In this document: positions 10,521 through 23,356 of the stretch, piece after piece
Position numbering within the stretch: the stretch's first letter is position 1
Layout: every line of letters starts with the position of its first letter
DNA from: Mortierella sp. BCC40632
Taxonomy: Eukaryota > Mortierellomycota > Mortierellomycetes > Mortierellales > Mortierellaceae
Direction: 5' to 3'
Length of the DNA stretch: 64,000 nucleotides
NCBI GenBank assembly: GCA_011634665.1
Contig: WAEK01000005.1
Coordinates: 1,931,001-1,995,000, forward strand
Position numbers and translations under genes: made by a program
Notes under the pieces: generated by a model
Database searches by the model: none
What the model was told of the DNA's origin: nothing
What the model saw: only the letters and a program-made list of their open reading frames with translations

Positions 10521-12691
10521 AACTTGCTCACTCTTCCTTTTGCTCTAGTCAACTCTTTTTGCCCATTCCTTTCTGGGCTGCGTTAAATGAATACGTGATG
10601 GGAGCACAGAGTGCATGGCAGAGCAGGGCATGAGCGAGAGAGAGAGAGAGCCCTTGCAGTCGAAAATGTGGTAAAATAACGTTTCAGCAGGTTCAACTTT
10701 TCAATGAAAAGATGGCTCCTGCAGGTCTCTCTCTCTCTCTCTTTTGTCTTTGGCCAATGCTCCTCGAGTGCTCCTCTCTCCCCATTAATCCCTGGTGAGG
10801 GAGAAGGAGTTAGAAGAAGAGGACTCAGCTCCCTCATCTCCGCTCTGCCTCTGCTCTGTGGGAATTGTAAAAATACCCTCTCAGCCGCATGCATCATGGC
10901 CCGACCCCCTCCTCCACATACACCCCCTCCTCCATTAATCCTGGGAGAACGAAGAGAGCCAATGCGCTAATAGACCTTTATTGCTCTCTCATCTAATTCG
11001 CGACTTGCTTAGTGCGGCCGCGGCAGCTTACGGGATCCCTGCTTGTTTGATCACCAACTTCACCTTTGACGAGGTCTATCGATTCTTGCAGGAGGGCGAC
11101 GACTTTGACCAGGATGTGATTGCCTGTGCAGATGCTGCTCTTGAAGACTACAAAAAGGCCTCACTTTTGCTCCGTTTGCCAGGATCAATCGACATTCCCT
11201 CGTTTGCAGAAGAGGTCTTGGTCATGACCGAGGCTTCTTCGCACAGGAGTTCCATTGACTGGAGTGACGACGACTCTGTCAAGGATGCCATTCGTGGACA
11301 CCCCGCCGCACGAACGAGTCAACCATTGTTGACTCCACAACCGTCTATTTCCGAGATGGACGATGGTCTTGAAGGGGATCTTTCTAGGACCAGTGTTCGA
11401 CAGGACTTGACCTTGCTTGGAACTTCCATGGGCGACATCACTCCTGAGGGCGTCATGTCACCAGAGAGCTTCAGGACTGGTGCTTCCTCTCCAGATCCTT
11501 CAGGAGCAGAGGAGCAACTCGAAAATTCAATTGGTAGCAGTGTCAGTCTGGAGAAGCGAAGTCGGTTCCCGTCTCCATCTAAGATGGCATCATGGACAAG
11601 ACGAGCCATTGATGTCCCGATGGTGGTCCGAATGGCTGTGAACACACGTGAGGATGTTCTGAGGATGCTGGGAATGGACGAGCAGACAATTGCGACCAAG
11701 AAGATGGTTCTGGTGTCATTCGGAGGACAACGGCTGAAGCAAGGATGGGGGAATCCCTTGCCCGAAGGATGGATCGGAGTCATTTGCGGCCTACCCGTGG
11801 AGCATGAACTACCCGAAGGGTTCTATCGGAGTCCACACGGTGTCTATGTCCCAGACTTGACACGCGCTGCTGACATTGTGATTGGCAAACTGGTAAGTTT
11901 TTTTTTTTTTTATTTTATTTTTGGTTACGTCTTTGTTTGTCTTCTCTCTCTCTCTCTCTCTCTTGGTGTTTCTCCTTATTCATGGGGAGGATATTGACAA
12001 GGACATGTCTTAGATACGCTGGCCTTTACTAAAAAACTTTTTTTTTTTTTTTTTTTTTGTCGGGTTTCTTTGAATCTAGGGATACGGGACGTGTTCAGAA
12101 TGCATTGCACACGACAAACCATTGATCTATGTATCACGACCACAATTCATTGAGGAGCAAGGATTGATTAAGATGATGCTAAACTATGGTTTGCCCGTCG
12201 AAATGACCGCCGAAGAGTTTGAGACAGGACACTGGCAGCGATCGATCCTGGAGGCTGACCGACAGTATCTGGCTCGGGAAGTGGTTCGTGCTCGTATCGA
12301 AGCAACCACAATGGCGACAACGATTCTGGAGCCCAAGACCGGAGGCTTGGAGTCGCTGAGGAAAGGGGGTCCGATGGATCGCGAGACAAGAAAGACAAGG
12401 AGGCAAAGAACCGAGTCAGTGAGCTCCATGTCAGCATTCCAGCCCCGGGCAAACAAGTTGGCTCGACTATCGCCCATCGAGGGCGAAGAGGAAGAAAACG
12501 AAGCCCCAAGAGTGAACCTTGTGCGGAGGGACGTGTCCAAGGCGGAGGAAATTCTTGGAATGCCTACACTATCATCTTCGTTGCTCCCGATGGGTATTCG
12601 GAGAATTGCCAACAATGGAGGAGAAGTCTGTGCTCGATTGGTAGAGGAATTTTTGGATCAATTGGAGGAAGATAGCCATGAGGGTTTCTAG
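9105..12691 (+). CDS. stand-alone homologue of the L-arabinokinase N-terminal (glycosyltransferase-like) domain
   Basis: Exons 9105-9159, 9350-9642, 10341-10483, 11013-11892 and 12080-12691 join in phase to 660 residues. The order of motifs matches the N-terminal half of plant arabinokinases: YYVSGHGFGHATRV, then IYIVSDAPRFIFQ, KVDAGVVQPL, GADCVLADAPFLPC, AAYGIPACLITNFTFD, WIGVICGLP, LGYGTCSECIAHDKPLIYVSR and TGHWQRSI. In plants this MurG/GT-B-like part precedes a GHMP sugar kinase; here no kinase follows, and the protein ends after a charged tail. A 150-residue Ser-rich insert sits between the two lobes (about 210-350). Substrate and reaction are unknown; a UDP-sugar-binding GT-B fold is inferred from family. 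Introns 3 and 2 (529 and 698 bp) are long for this window. An ATG at 9114 is an alternative start. Confidence 0.8.
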
Positions 12692-12814
12692 ACGGACTTT
12701 AGGACTTAACGGGAAGAATGGGAGGGGAAGATGGGATGGCGAGAAAAAGAGGGGCTGGTCCCCTAGTTAAAATCTCGAGTCGGGGATCCGACCGGTCCCG
12801 GGAAAAAAAGTGCA

Positions 12815-12850
<36 letters not shown>

Positions 12851-13541
12851 CCAGAAAACAAGAAAAAAAAACCAAAAAACATAGAGCCTATAGAAATAGA
12901 ACGCTCACCGAGTGAGTACTTCAATGTGTATATATATTATGATAGAATATGGATTATGTCTTGGGGAAAAAGAGAGGACAAGGCGCCAGTCCCAAGTGGG
13001 GACCAGCGATTGCAGTTGTACTTTGTTGTTTCCACCAAAGAAACCTTCACGGGAAGAGTTTGTATGCTGGGAGGAGGGGAAGGGGACTGGTGTCCGAGCA
13101 AGACTTGCAGAAGGTATATCATTTTGCCGAAGAGCAGACGAAATGCTGGACCCGAGAGAGAGAAAGAGAACTAGAGTTTACGCATGCTCCGCTGGGCTGT
13201 AGAGGTCTTTATCAGGGAGTCGAAAGGGACGGGATGAATTTGTAGGAGGGGTGTGTGTGTATGGATGTGTGGTAAAGAGGGAGTAAGGTAGAAAATAAAG
13301 AGTAAGAGATGGGGAAAGGGTGTGAATGAGAAGGTCGATTTCTTATGACGCGGTGACTATGGACAGGAAAGGGCGAGTGAGAGAAGAGGAAAAGGGCGAA
13401 GCGCGCGCATTCGCCCTTGGCGGACCAACCAACAGCCGATCAAATTTATCACTCCAATATCTGTCCAAAAAAGAAAAATCACCCCGCCACCACAGAGAAT
13501 TGAGCGAACGAGCGAGAGAGCGAGCGAGAGACAAGGAGAGG

Positions 13542-13582
<41 letters not shown>

Positions 13583-14215
13583 CAATGCTCTCGTTCTTTC
13601 TCTCTTTTAAACCATGGTCGCAGCAGAGTCACTCTGGAATGGAATGCACTTGGCCGATGTGCGTCGTCGGTATTTTTAGTATGATCTAGAGTACGTCGTT
13701 GAATGGTGATGCAGTACAGATGGGTTGCGATGGGACTACAGTGATCATGCTGATGACGGCCAATGACGGCAGCCATGACCAGTGCGGCGATTTTCTGTGT
13801 TCGTGTTACTCCAGGGTATGAAACAACAGATGTATGGAGATATACCCCATGAAGGGTGAAATACCAATGGTCCAAAAAAGAAATGTAAAAAAGGTTTAAC
13901 CTTCGCTCCGTCCCTGTCCATCCATTCCGTAGTCCATTCCTTCTCTCTCTTTTTCTCTCTCTCACTCTCTCACTCTCTGTATGCAGATTCATACATCCTT
14001 CTCCTTCTCCTTCTCCTTCTTCTCCTCCAACTTCTCCTTCCTCTTCTTTTTTCCTTTTTTCTTTCAATTTTTTCTCTCTCACATTCACCCATCATCGACC
14101 GGCCATTCCCTCTCCCTCCATGCCATACCATATTTTGCCCCATCATCCTCCATCGCTTTTCCCACATTCGGGCCCGCCATCGCATCTTCATCTTCATCGG
14201 TCCTGTCGTACTGAA
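12692..14215. other. intergenic with A-run and GA microsatellite
   Basis: About 1.5 kb between the arabinokinase-like gene and the PH-domain gene. It holds a run of about 30 A near 12820-12849, a (GA)n tract at about 13535-13576 and a C/T-rich leader from 13940. An untranslated first exon, or the start-codon exon of the downstream gene, must lie here, but I could not fix its position. Confidence 0.4.
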
Positions 14216-15662
14216 GCAGTCGCCTTCCTCCATTCCTTCTTCTACAACTACTAATCCCAATTCCACTGCCCCCTCTGCCCGACGCTCAACTCTTGCCCAG
14301 GGCCGCTACTCTCATTCCCATCACCAGCACAGCGCACCAAAGCCATGGTGGGATCAGTCCGTCTCCTCCCGCTCGCACAACTCACTCCAGCTCTCCTCGT
14401 CTTCAACAGCCCCTGCAACAACTTCCATCACACCTTCCTCCACAACACCGGCTATTGACGGTCAAGTACCCTTGCCCCCTGTGACCGCGCCTGATGGCTC
14501 AGTGTCTAGTTTGACCAACGCTGCAGGAAGGGGCCCAGGAGGTGGAATCCGACAGTCCGAGATTCCCCAGTTGTCCTATACCTTCAGTGACGACTCGGAT
14601 TCCGATAGTAACGATGACAACCATGCACTCTCGCGCCCGCACCAGGGCCAATCCTCCCTCCCTCCCTCACAGCCACAGTCTTCTAAAGAGCCCGTCTGCA
14701 CGGGCACTGACCCCGAAGATGACTTTACGGACGAGGCTGAGGGAGTGTACGACAGCGAAGACGAGCAACGCGATTATGACCATGATCCAGACAATGAAAG
14801 CAACGATCATCGCAACAACAATGACAGTGATGATGATGACGATAATGATAATAATAATGATAATGAAGACGATGAAGACGATGACGCAAAGGGCCCTCTT
14901 AGAAAGCACGCCCTATTCTCCGCTCCAGCCTGCAATGGCGGCGGCGGCATGGACGGGACTCAGGACGCCAAGCAGCACAGATCAGTGCCCGACCCAAACC
15001 AAATCCAGTCCCAGACCGAGGCGACGAATCCAAATCCACAGAAGCAACAGGATGCCCATCCGACCGAGTCTCTCACGACTGATTCGGGAAAGATCGCCGC
15101 CATGGCTCCACGCAGGGGCAAAGAGAGCCTCCGGAACCGAATCAAAGATATCAAGGGTAAAGCCAAGGCCAAGATCAAAGACAGGGACAGGGATAGAGAC
15201 GAGGAAAAAAACAAAGGCAAAGGCAAAAAGGAACAAAGCCATGGAGAAGAGGACGAGGACGAGGATGAGGACGAGGACACGCCGAAATTGCCACGATGGA
15301 ACAGTCGTGAGCGCAAGCGGCGGACAAAGAGCATGCGAGATGAGGGCGAGCTGAATCGATTCCAGAGAATGCTCGGTCATCATTACCGAGACCATACACC
15401 TCGGCACCAGGGCACGCTTGACAACCCAGATCTTGGCTGGGAGAGCGATGGATCAAGGTAATGGGGACTGACTTTTGAAGAAGAAAGAGAGGACAGTAAG
15501 GAGAGAAAAAGAAAGAAAGGAGAGAGCGATCGCGCTACTGTTAACAGCAGCCTGCCTCGATGTCATTCAGCAGGGCGTTACACCTGGAGGGATGTTATTT
15601 TTTTTCATTTGACGCACAGAGAGCACCTCTGGGATCCACATGGACAGGCAAGGGGAGTGAGT

Positions 15663-15703
<41 letters not shown>

Positions 15704-17198
15704 GAATGTTATGTGTGCATCGCACAAACCCCCTTCCTCCACCCCTATTCGTAACCATGCTGTCCGCCAGCTGACAGCTATCGACGCCCCGCATGCACAC
15801 CTCTCGCACTGGGCATACTCGATGCACAATGGACTGATTTGCTTGCCAAGAAGGACGTTTGTTTCTTTTCTAACTGAAAAATGGTTTCCTTTTGGCAAAT
15901 ACTAGGCCTCAGATGAGCAGAAAGTACACCTCTGGAGGCTTGACTTTGGGTCACGATCATCACGGAGATATCCAGGGTGAACATTCACAGCATTACCACC
16001 CTGTTCTTGTTGGCTCACCCATGTCCTCCGAGATTGACGTGTCCGGAACAAATATGCTCGGCGATAATCGCGCTGTCTTCGTGAGCTCGCCTGTTTCTTC
16101 AATGCTGGACGTCTCGGAGTCAGGGAATGGCAAACTTGAAAGGCCAGATGTTACACCCATCCAAAATATGAATGGAAACCAGTATGAGTCGCCAGGATCA
16201 GGCAGTGCGGGTGCATCTTCGATCTATGGCGATCGGCTGACACCTGGTGTGTGGAAGTCACCCTCTACGACCTCGTTAGGATCCTCAATAGGTGCACCGT
16301 CCCATCGAAAGGTTCAGCGAGGTGCTACCTGGGTAACTGCACGAGATTATACCCCCAGCATAGGTCAGGGATCACTATCGCATCAGGCAATCATGGAAGA
16401 GGACGAAGAAGAAGACGAAGAAGAGCGGTATACGCTTGCAAAGGCAACTACTAGAGACAGCGAAGTCAACGAGACCACAGCTGATGCTGGCTCATCCTCA
16501 GGAAGCAGAAAGCCATCCTCAGTAGATAAGGTCGTAGAGCATCTGGGAGTTGGAGGGCCTTCCGCCACATCATCAAAGGAGCCTCTAAAGACAACACTGA
16601 CCAAAGCTGGAACACGGTTTGGACGAGCATTATTGAAACGATCACCAACAGAGATGAAGCGCGGGGATAAGTCGAGCAAGAAGGACAAGGCAGCATCGAC
16701 TCCGTTGGCATCCTCCTTACCTACAGGAATGCCAAGGACAGGAACCCATTCACCGCCCCAAGAGTCTATTTGTACATTGGATAAGGAATGTAGACGATCT
16801 CTTGAACTCCATGGTGACGAAGGACCCAAGGCAAAGAAGCACGTCCGATTCTTGACCAAAGTGCAGACCCAACTCTCATCTGGTCGACAGGGAACATTTT
16901 TCAATAATGAGCAGACGCCTGTGGTGAAGCAGGACCGGATGTTAGTCCGGAAGGAGATGACGGAGCGACCTGGGCCCCATGTGTTCAACTCTCAGATGGC
17001 GAGACGGCTTGAGCGGCAGAGTCAAGGGTGGCGTGAGTGGTGGTGTGTGATGAAAGGCCCGACTTTGCCTGGCGACAGCCAGAGCCATGTTCCCGTGACC
17101 AAGATCAGGAGAAAATCCAAGGATCCGACAAGAGTGGAGAAGGGTCGTCTCGTGTTTTACTATAATCATGTAAGCCTCAGCAGACTGCTCCTTTTCTC

Positions 17199-17229
<31 letters not shown>

Positions 17230-20200
17230 CTCAAATCGCATGTCAGAATGACGCAAAGTGAGGATTTTTCATTAACTCGCTTGTCTCTCCTATGGTAATC
17301 GTATAGAAAAAAATTGGTGGTGTGATCCAACTAACATCACACACCACCGTCTCGATGTACTCGACCCTGGACTATTCTATTGCTGTAAGGCAAAATCACA
17401 AGGAAGATATTGGAGTGACAGTCTATGTCCTTCGACCTCGGACCATCACGCTGGCGTGCTCATGGTTCATGGAAATCTACACACTTCTAAACGGCCGAGC
17501 ACCAATCCCATCTTACATCGATTTGGCTGTCCCCGACTTTGATGTTCGGATCCGAGTTCCCATCCCTGATGACTCGGAATCTGAGGCAGAAGACGATGAC
17601 CAAACAATAGACAAGCGCCAGCAGAAGGTAGGCGATTCTGGAACCCAGATTGAAAACACAACAAGAGGCCCAAAGGCGAATGGAGTGAGTGCTGCAGGAA
17701 CAGTTCAGGGCGAGACATCAGCTGTATCTCAAGATAGTATCGAGGCCTATCAGAGCTTTAAGTCTGCACGGAGCTCGTTGCCCAAAAGAATGGCGTCCAA
17801 GTCGTTTTACATGTGTAATGAGGATGCACGGCCTACTTTGGTGGCTCCAGATGAGGTGACGCCCAAGCTGCTGCGATCCCATGCATTGTCATTGTTGAAG
17901 GACGTACCAGACTGGACAGAGGTGGTCAAGATGTGGCAAGATCCATGTCAGCATGGGGATGTGGCCTTGTGTTGGAAACGATATGATCGGATCGAGTGGA
18001 TCTATTGGCCAGACCGGGTTCTTTCCGAAACAGATAGTCAGCACTTGAGAAAGGAGCACATTGGTTTTGCAGATGGATCAGACTGGTCTGGACGGATGGA
18101 TACTACCGTCGTTGGGCCACAGGTTCTGGAAAAGGTATGTCACTTGAATTGACTGTTTTCTCTTTTTTTTTTTTTTTTTTCAAAGAGAGAGAGAGAGAGA
18201 GAGATGCATACATTGAGCAACAAAAATCATTTTTAGACACACTCCTTAGAACTACGACCAATTACACATTACCCTACCAAGGTCAAGATCCAGAGCGGTG
18301 TAGAACTCCATGAGCCGGATCCAGTCGAAGGCTACCTAGTGCGAGTGAGCACATTCTCTGGAAAGCCTATCCGTCGGTTCCGTCGACTGTACTTGACTTC
18401 GCATGACCACATCCTGATTTATACAATCCCATCGCAGTCGCATAGTCCAACAATGAGCCATGCTGTGAACAGCAACGTCGAGATTGATCCCAAGGCGCTC
18501 ATGTTCTGTATCAGTCCACATCGGTCCGCAAATCCGGACCATCGGGATATGGGGCACAGTCGATCCGTACGTCGACTCAAGGCCCAAGTTCGATCCGCTC
18601 GTGGGTTTATTGATATGACCAAGATTGAGAGTGTAAAAGTCTTGACACGAGCCGAATGGGATATGGCCAGGTTCTTGTCTCCTGGAGAACTGAAGAAACA
18701 AAAGGCTATGGAAAAGAAGGAGAGGGAGGAGAAAGAGAGAGAGGGCAGACGAGAGCGATTGAGTCGACTTGCGAGCGAGATTGGAGCCACAGCAGAGCGT
18801 CAACAGACCACTATGAGTTCCCAGCAGCAGCAAGGACGAGAACAGAGTAGAGTGGCTGTTGTGGCAGGAGAGCCAGACAGTTACTTTTATCCGGTGGTTC
18901 CTCTGGATCCAGATGAACAACAACAGCAGCAAGAAGCCCGCCTCGAACAACAAGAAGAGTATCGACTCCAGTTAGAGATGGAACAGCACAACTCTACAGA
19001 CTTACACCCTTCAGAACCACTTCATAACAGACTTGGTCGGACAGATCGTGAACAGACCCAGCAACGAGCCAAGACAACGGTGCAAAATGGGTCAGGGGGT
19101 GTGAGTGGCATCAAGAATGGACTTATTCGGTCGGCCACTATGGTTGCCGACATACTACTCCATAATGACACTGGATCTTTGGATTCAGACACACGGGCCT
19201 CGCGAGGACATAGTAGTCGTAGCGGGGATGATGGGGCGGCAAAGGACGAGGAAGAAGAGGACCAAGGATTGAAGGACAGTAATGTGTTTGAGATCCAGAT
19301 GTCCGATGGAGGTCCTCCCGTCCGATTCCGAGCCTACAATGCCGAGGCGGCACACTTGTGGCGATTCCAGTTGGAGCAATTGGCCGAGTATTGGCGTGCG
19401 AGGAAGCATCAGGACGTGAAGGAGCATATGGCGGTTTCCGCTGCCAATTATCAGCTGGCATCGAGTATGGATGATGACGAGACAGGAGGACGAGGAGGCA
19501 GTGGTTTGGTCGGTACAGGAGCCAAGGAGACAATCCTTGATTGGGACAATGAGCGGGCAATGGTGAGCCCACAGATCTGGAACTGGTGTGTCGTCAATGG
19601 GTGCAGGAGTATCACGGTAGGTTTTACTTTTCTCTCTTTCCTTGTCTCTCCTCTATTTCTCGTTTTATCTCCGTCTCTCCTCTATGGCTCAGAAGCGTGA
19701 ACTCTCTCTTTTTTAATGTTCCCACTGCTTTTTGAGATGTGCCACGGATTAACGCAAAGTTGTGGATTTGAATTTGTTGGATGACCGGGATGATTAGAAA
19801 TCAGGGATGCTGTACTACAAGCCTCGGCTACACAGCACGTTCCGCAAGATGTTTGTTGTCCTGACTGAGGGCTATCTGTTACTATTCCACCCTCACCGGC
19901 GATCCCGAAGCACAGGCCAATTGATTGGGACAAGTGCGTGTAAACTGTTTGCCATCCATGCAATGTCAGATATTTACGTGTATTCGGGTCACTTTGCAGA
20001 TGGAGATACCTCTCATGGAACAAATGATGAGTCGGAACGTCTTGCGAGATTCTTCCCCGATGGCTTGATTGTTGATGATCCCGATGAGGATTGTACCTTC
20101 TCCATTTGGCGCAGCAAGCGAAGACGAATGTTTAGCCGTCGCGGGATCGCATTCTATGCGACGGCCCACCGTGCTAAGAAAGGAGGCCACGGAGGAGGTG

Positions 20201-20460
20201 GTTTGCTAGGAGGATCTGGCGAATTGCTTTCGAGCGTGGTCAAGAAAGGAGTCGTGTACGGATCGACGTCTCAGAGCTGCGGTGTCTACCGAGCACGGTC
20301 TCGTGCGGATCTGGAGGAGTGGGTCTATGCACTAAACACGGAGATTGAACGTTGTGTTCGAGCAGAGCGACGACGAGTTCGGGGGCATTACTCGACCCAG
20401 ATGATGTCGCCGTCTGCGCTATCGTCTTCATCGACAGCGGCGAGGTCGGCGTCATCATAG
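14216..20460 (+). CDS. large Spo71/Mug56-like pleckstrin-homology protein (5' exon unresolved)
   Basis: Coding is continuous over exons ~14216-15457, 15906-17169, 17307-18134, 18237-19616 and 19798-20460, about 1790 residues. The upstream frame (RYSHSHHQHSAPKPWWDQ) is open but lacks an ATG before about 14950, so a start-codon exon is missing from the model. The N-terminal third is disordered, with Asp/Asn/Glu runs and Lys-rich stretches. A conserved block follows (QGWREWWCVMKGP, then GRLVFYYNH, then FMEIYTLLNGR and VPDWTEVVKMWQDPCQHGD). It is then followed by two PH-like units: VEGYLVRVSTFSGKPIRRF to EAAHLWRFQLEQLAEYW, and KSGMLYYKPRLHSTFRKMFV to RADLEEWVYALNTEIE. Tandem PH domains with this WC/GRLVF signature characterise Spo71 of budding yeast and Mug56 of fission yeast, which organise the spore membrane. 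A membrane-lipid-binding role in sporulation is inferred from that family. Confidence 0.75.
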
Positions 20461-20805
20461 AGTTTTTTTTTTTTTTTTTTTTTCACGATCGGACTGGGCT
20501 GAGGGAGGGGAGGGGAAGGAGACTGGCCAGTGCAGCACAAAGAGAGAAAAGGAGGAGATAGAGAAAGCGAAGCATGAAGGAAGGAAGAAATAGAAAGATA
20601 CCTTGCATAGAGTGCGACGAATAAAAAGTCGTGGATGCTTACACAACAAAATAAGGATCTGAGCAAGCTAAAGGAAGTCTGTACATATTTGTGCGTGTCA
20701 ATGTTTTTTATTTGCTGCCCTGACAACTGAGTGAATGGAGTACAAGAAAATGAGAGGAGGAGGAGGAGGAGGAGGAGGAGGCATCTTCTACGACACCTAC
20801 CTGTC

Positions 20806-20836
<31 letters not shown>

Positions 20837-21281
20837 CCAATATCATGGGAGCTCACGCGGAATGAGCCTTTGTCTGGCCGCCTCTTCGCCTGTCCGCCGG
20901 CCTCTCTCTGAGTTCCATTCCCGCGCACTTGTTTGTTTCTTTCTTCTCTCCCTGATCTGAGGCCCCTTGTGCTCTCTTTGTCTATATTCAAGCAAATCAA
21001 ATTAGGGTTATCTCAACCAACGCCAATTTCCATTTCTCCGTTCAGGAAAGAAAGAGTATGCATTGCGTGTGCAGGTGCGTGAATATTTGCTGCGGCTGGC
21101 TCGGAGAAGAGACAAAAGGGCGATAGACCGATGAGTAAGAGAAAAAAAAAAAAGAAGTGACCGACTTTCTGGTTGAGTCGCCCCCTCCCCTTTCCTTCTC
21201 TATTTCTTTCTCTCCTTTTGTCCAGATCACAACGAAAAATCACTCCCGTGAGAGTTGATCGTCGCGATAGCAAAGAGAGGA

Positions 21282-21317
<36 letters not shown>

Positions 21318-23356
21318 TGTGTGAGTGAGTGAGAAGGGACGGGCCATCGTATTTGGGCATTTGGGTATTGCATTGTGCCACGGCAAATATTTTTTCTTTT
21401 TTCTTGCCATTATCTTTTTCTTTTCTTTTCTTGTCGTCGTTCTTTGTTCATCCTTGCTCTTCCTTTGCGCGCACCTCCCTCTCCATCGTCCATCCCTATC
21501 CCCATTCCCGTCCTTGGCGTGAGGTCCGCGGGGCGAGACGATTCAAGAAAGAAGGATGAGCGGGGAGAGAGAGGGAGGAAGAGGCCCCTTTTTTTTCAGC
21601 CCAGCTCGAGCGACTCTCTGCCACGACGTTACTGCGTGCGGTTTCTCTGACCATCTGGGCCATGGTCCAGGCAGGTCTAAATGAGACAACTACTTATAGG
21701 AGGAGTCTTGGAGAAATAGAAGAGAAAAAAAAAAAAAAAGGTGAGTTGCAATGGGTCATCAATGGGAATCACATCCAAATCGAACAGTGGCATTTGTCTC
21801 CACTCTCTCTTTTCTTTTTTTTTTTTTTTTTCTTCTTCTCAACTTTTCTCCTTCTCCAACACCTCTCCCTTTTTCTCTCACCCTCTCACTCACTCACTCT
21901 CATACTCTCACTCTCATACTCTCTTTTTCTCATATTTTTTATTTTTTTTTTCATTCTCCTCCTCCTCTTCCTCCTCATTCTCACATTCATCTCCATCTCG
22001 CCACCAACAGACCAACAGACCAACAGACCAACAGACCAACAGACCAACAGACCAACAGACCAACAAACCAACAGACCAACGGATTCCATCTCTTCCCCAG
22101 CTGATCACCAAACACTAGCTCTCTCTTGCCTCTCTCCCATTCCTCATTCCTCGCATTCGTATTGTTTGTGCATACACCGCACCCGGCAAGGTACCTCCAT
22201 CCTCCGAACCCTGCCCAACCATCAGCTCGGCCATTCTTCCTACCAATGCCTCTCTCGCTCTCTCTCTCTCTCTCTCTCGCTCTTTCTCTCTTTTTGCCTC
22301 ATCGGACACCTAGTCTCTATTCATTTTCATCTCCTCGAGCTCAAAGTCTCCTCCTCCATGGACACAGTTTTCATGTGGGCAGACCACGCTGTGCTGTCTC
22401 TTCCTCCTCTCCTCGCGTACTCGCACTTACCCCCTTCATGCTCCCCCTCCCCGCCCCTTCTTCCCTTACTGCTATCATTCCTCTCTGTGCTCACTCTCTA
22501 TCGTCTTGTCTCCCTCTTGGATTGGCCATGCATGCCATGTTTTTTATTGTTCCTAGAACGCCGACCCTGTAACGCCCCTTCCCCCACTCACTCTCTGCAC
22601 TAAACCACTCGTCTCTCGGGTGAGCGCTCCTTGCCCTCTGCCTGCCGCCACCAACTCAACTCACTCCTCCAGAAATCCTCTGAAAGGCAATCAATCCGTT
22701 GACGTAATTCCTTTGCGATCTGGTTCCCGGTCAGGCCTCGTACATCTTTATCCTTCCCCCACGATCGTCCTCAAGGACTTAGAACCAGCAAAGACGCGAC
22801 GCCTCTTCCCTCGGGATTTCCACCAACACAGCCCATCCTCAAAGCGGCAACAGAGCTACAGAGCGGCAAAGCGCATATCTTCCGAATCAAGCTACCAGCC
22901 TATTCGTTATTCGACCCGATCCACAGCTTGATTGCCAATACATACGAGTCGCACGATCCGCAGTAGTATTCCCGCGGAGATACGTACCTTCTTCTTGGAG
23001 CCAAGCGGGTCTGGATTAATAAAGAAGTTTGCAAGACAACGTTCTCGACCTCGCCTCGACCTCGCCCTCGCCCTGCCTCGCCTCTCACAGAGAAGGAACC
23101 TTGGCTCGATTAGATCCCAGGCTCGATCTGCATAATCGCAACCTGGGTTGGTGTATCCAAGGAGGAAAACAGCCACTACCACCTCAATCCTTTCCAAACT
23201 TAACTTTTTCTTCCATCTTAGTTGCTGAAACAGTTTCTCTATTCAAGGCTGTGAAACTAAGGAACCTGTCCAGCGAGTCACCAGTTCAGGGTCTCGGGAA
23301 ACGACCAAGACGCATTGGCCACGGGAGTCGCAGTCGACCCCTGCTCATCGCCAGCC
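20461..23356. other. long upstream region of the Fungal_trans regulator
   Basis: 2.9 kb with no supported gene. It contains T and A runs (20463-20483, 20812-20836, 21725-21738), a GAG/AGG trinucleotide tract (20754-20780), (GA)n at about 21283-21311, the octamer array at 22003-22080 and long C/T tracts. An in-frame TAA near 23256 precedes the downstream ATG. The last several hundred bases are therefore probably 5' UTR. Confidence 0.4.
22003..22080. repeat. tandem octamer (accaacag)n, about 9.6 copies
   Basis: The 8-bp unit accaacag is repeated almost perfectly, with one copy changed to accaacaa. Translation in any frame gives Gln/Thr/Asn/Pro/Asp repeats, but no gene structure surrounds them. 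It lies 1.3 kb before the start of the large regulator gene. Confidence 0.9.

Noticed and set aside
13745..13800. CTGATGAC box that might be the C box of a C/D snoRNA
   Set aside because: No convincing D box with terminal stem at the right distance.
13357..14088. Minus-strand ORF of 243 codons
   Set aside because: It is composed of Arg/Glu/Lys and Ser/Leu runs from GA/CT repeats; it is best explained as leader DNA of the opposite-strand gene.
14667..14909. Minus-strand hydrophobic ORF (Ile/Val runs) that looks like a membrane protein
   Set aside because: It is the complement of the Asp/Asn-rich repeat region of the PH-domain gene.
21662..22603. Plus-strand ORF of 313 codons with Gln/Thr/Asn/Pro repeats
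   Set aside because: It is the translation of T- and CT-rich tracts and of the octamer array. It has no domain, splice structure or plausible start context.
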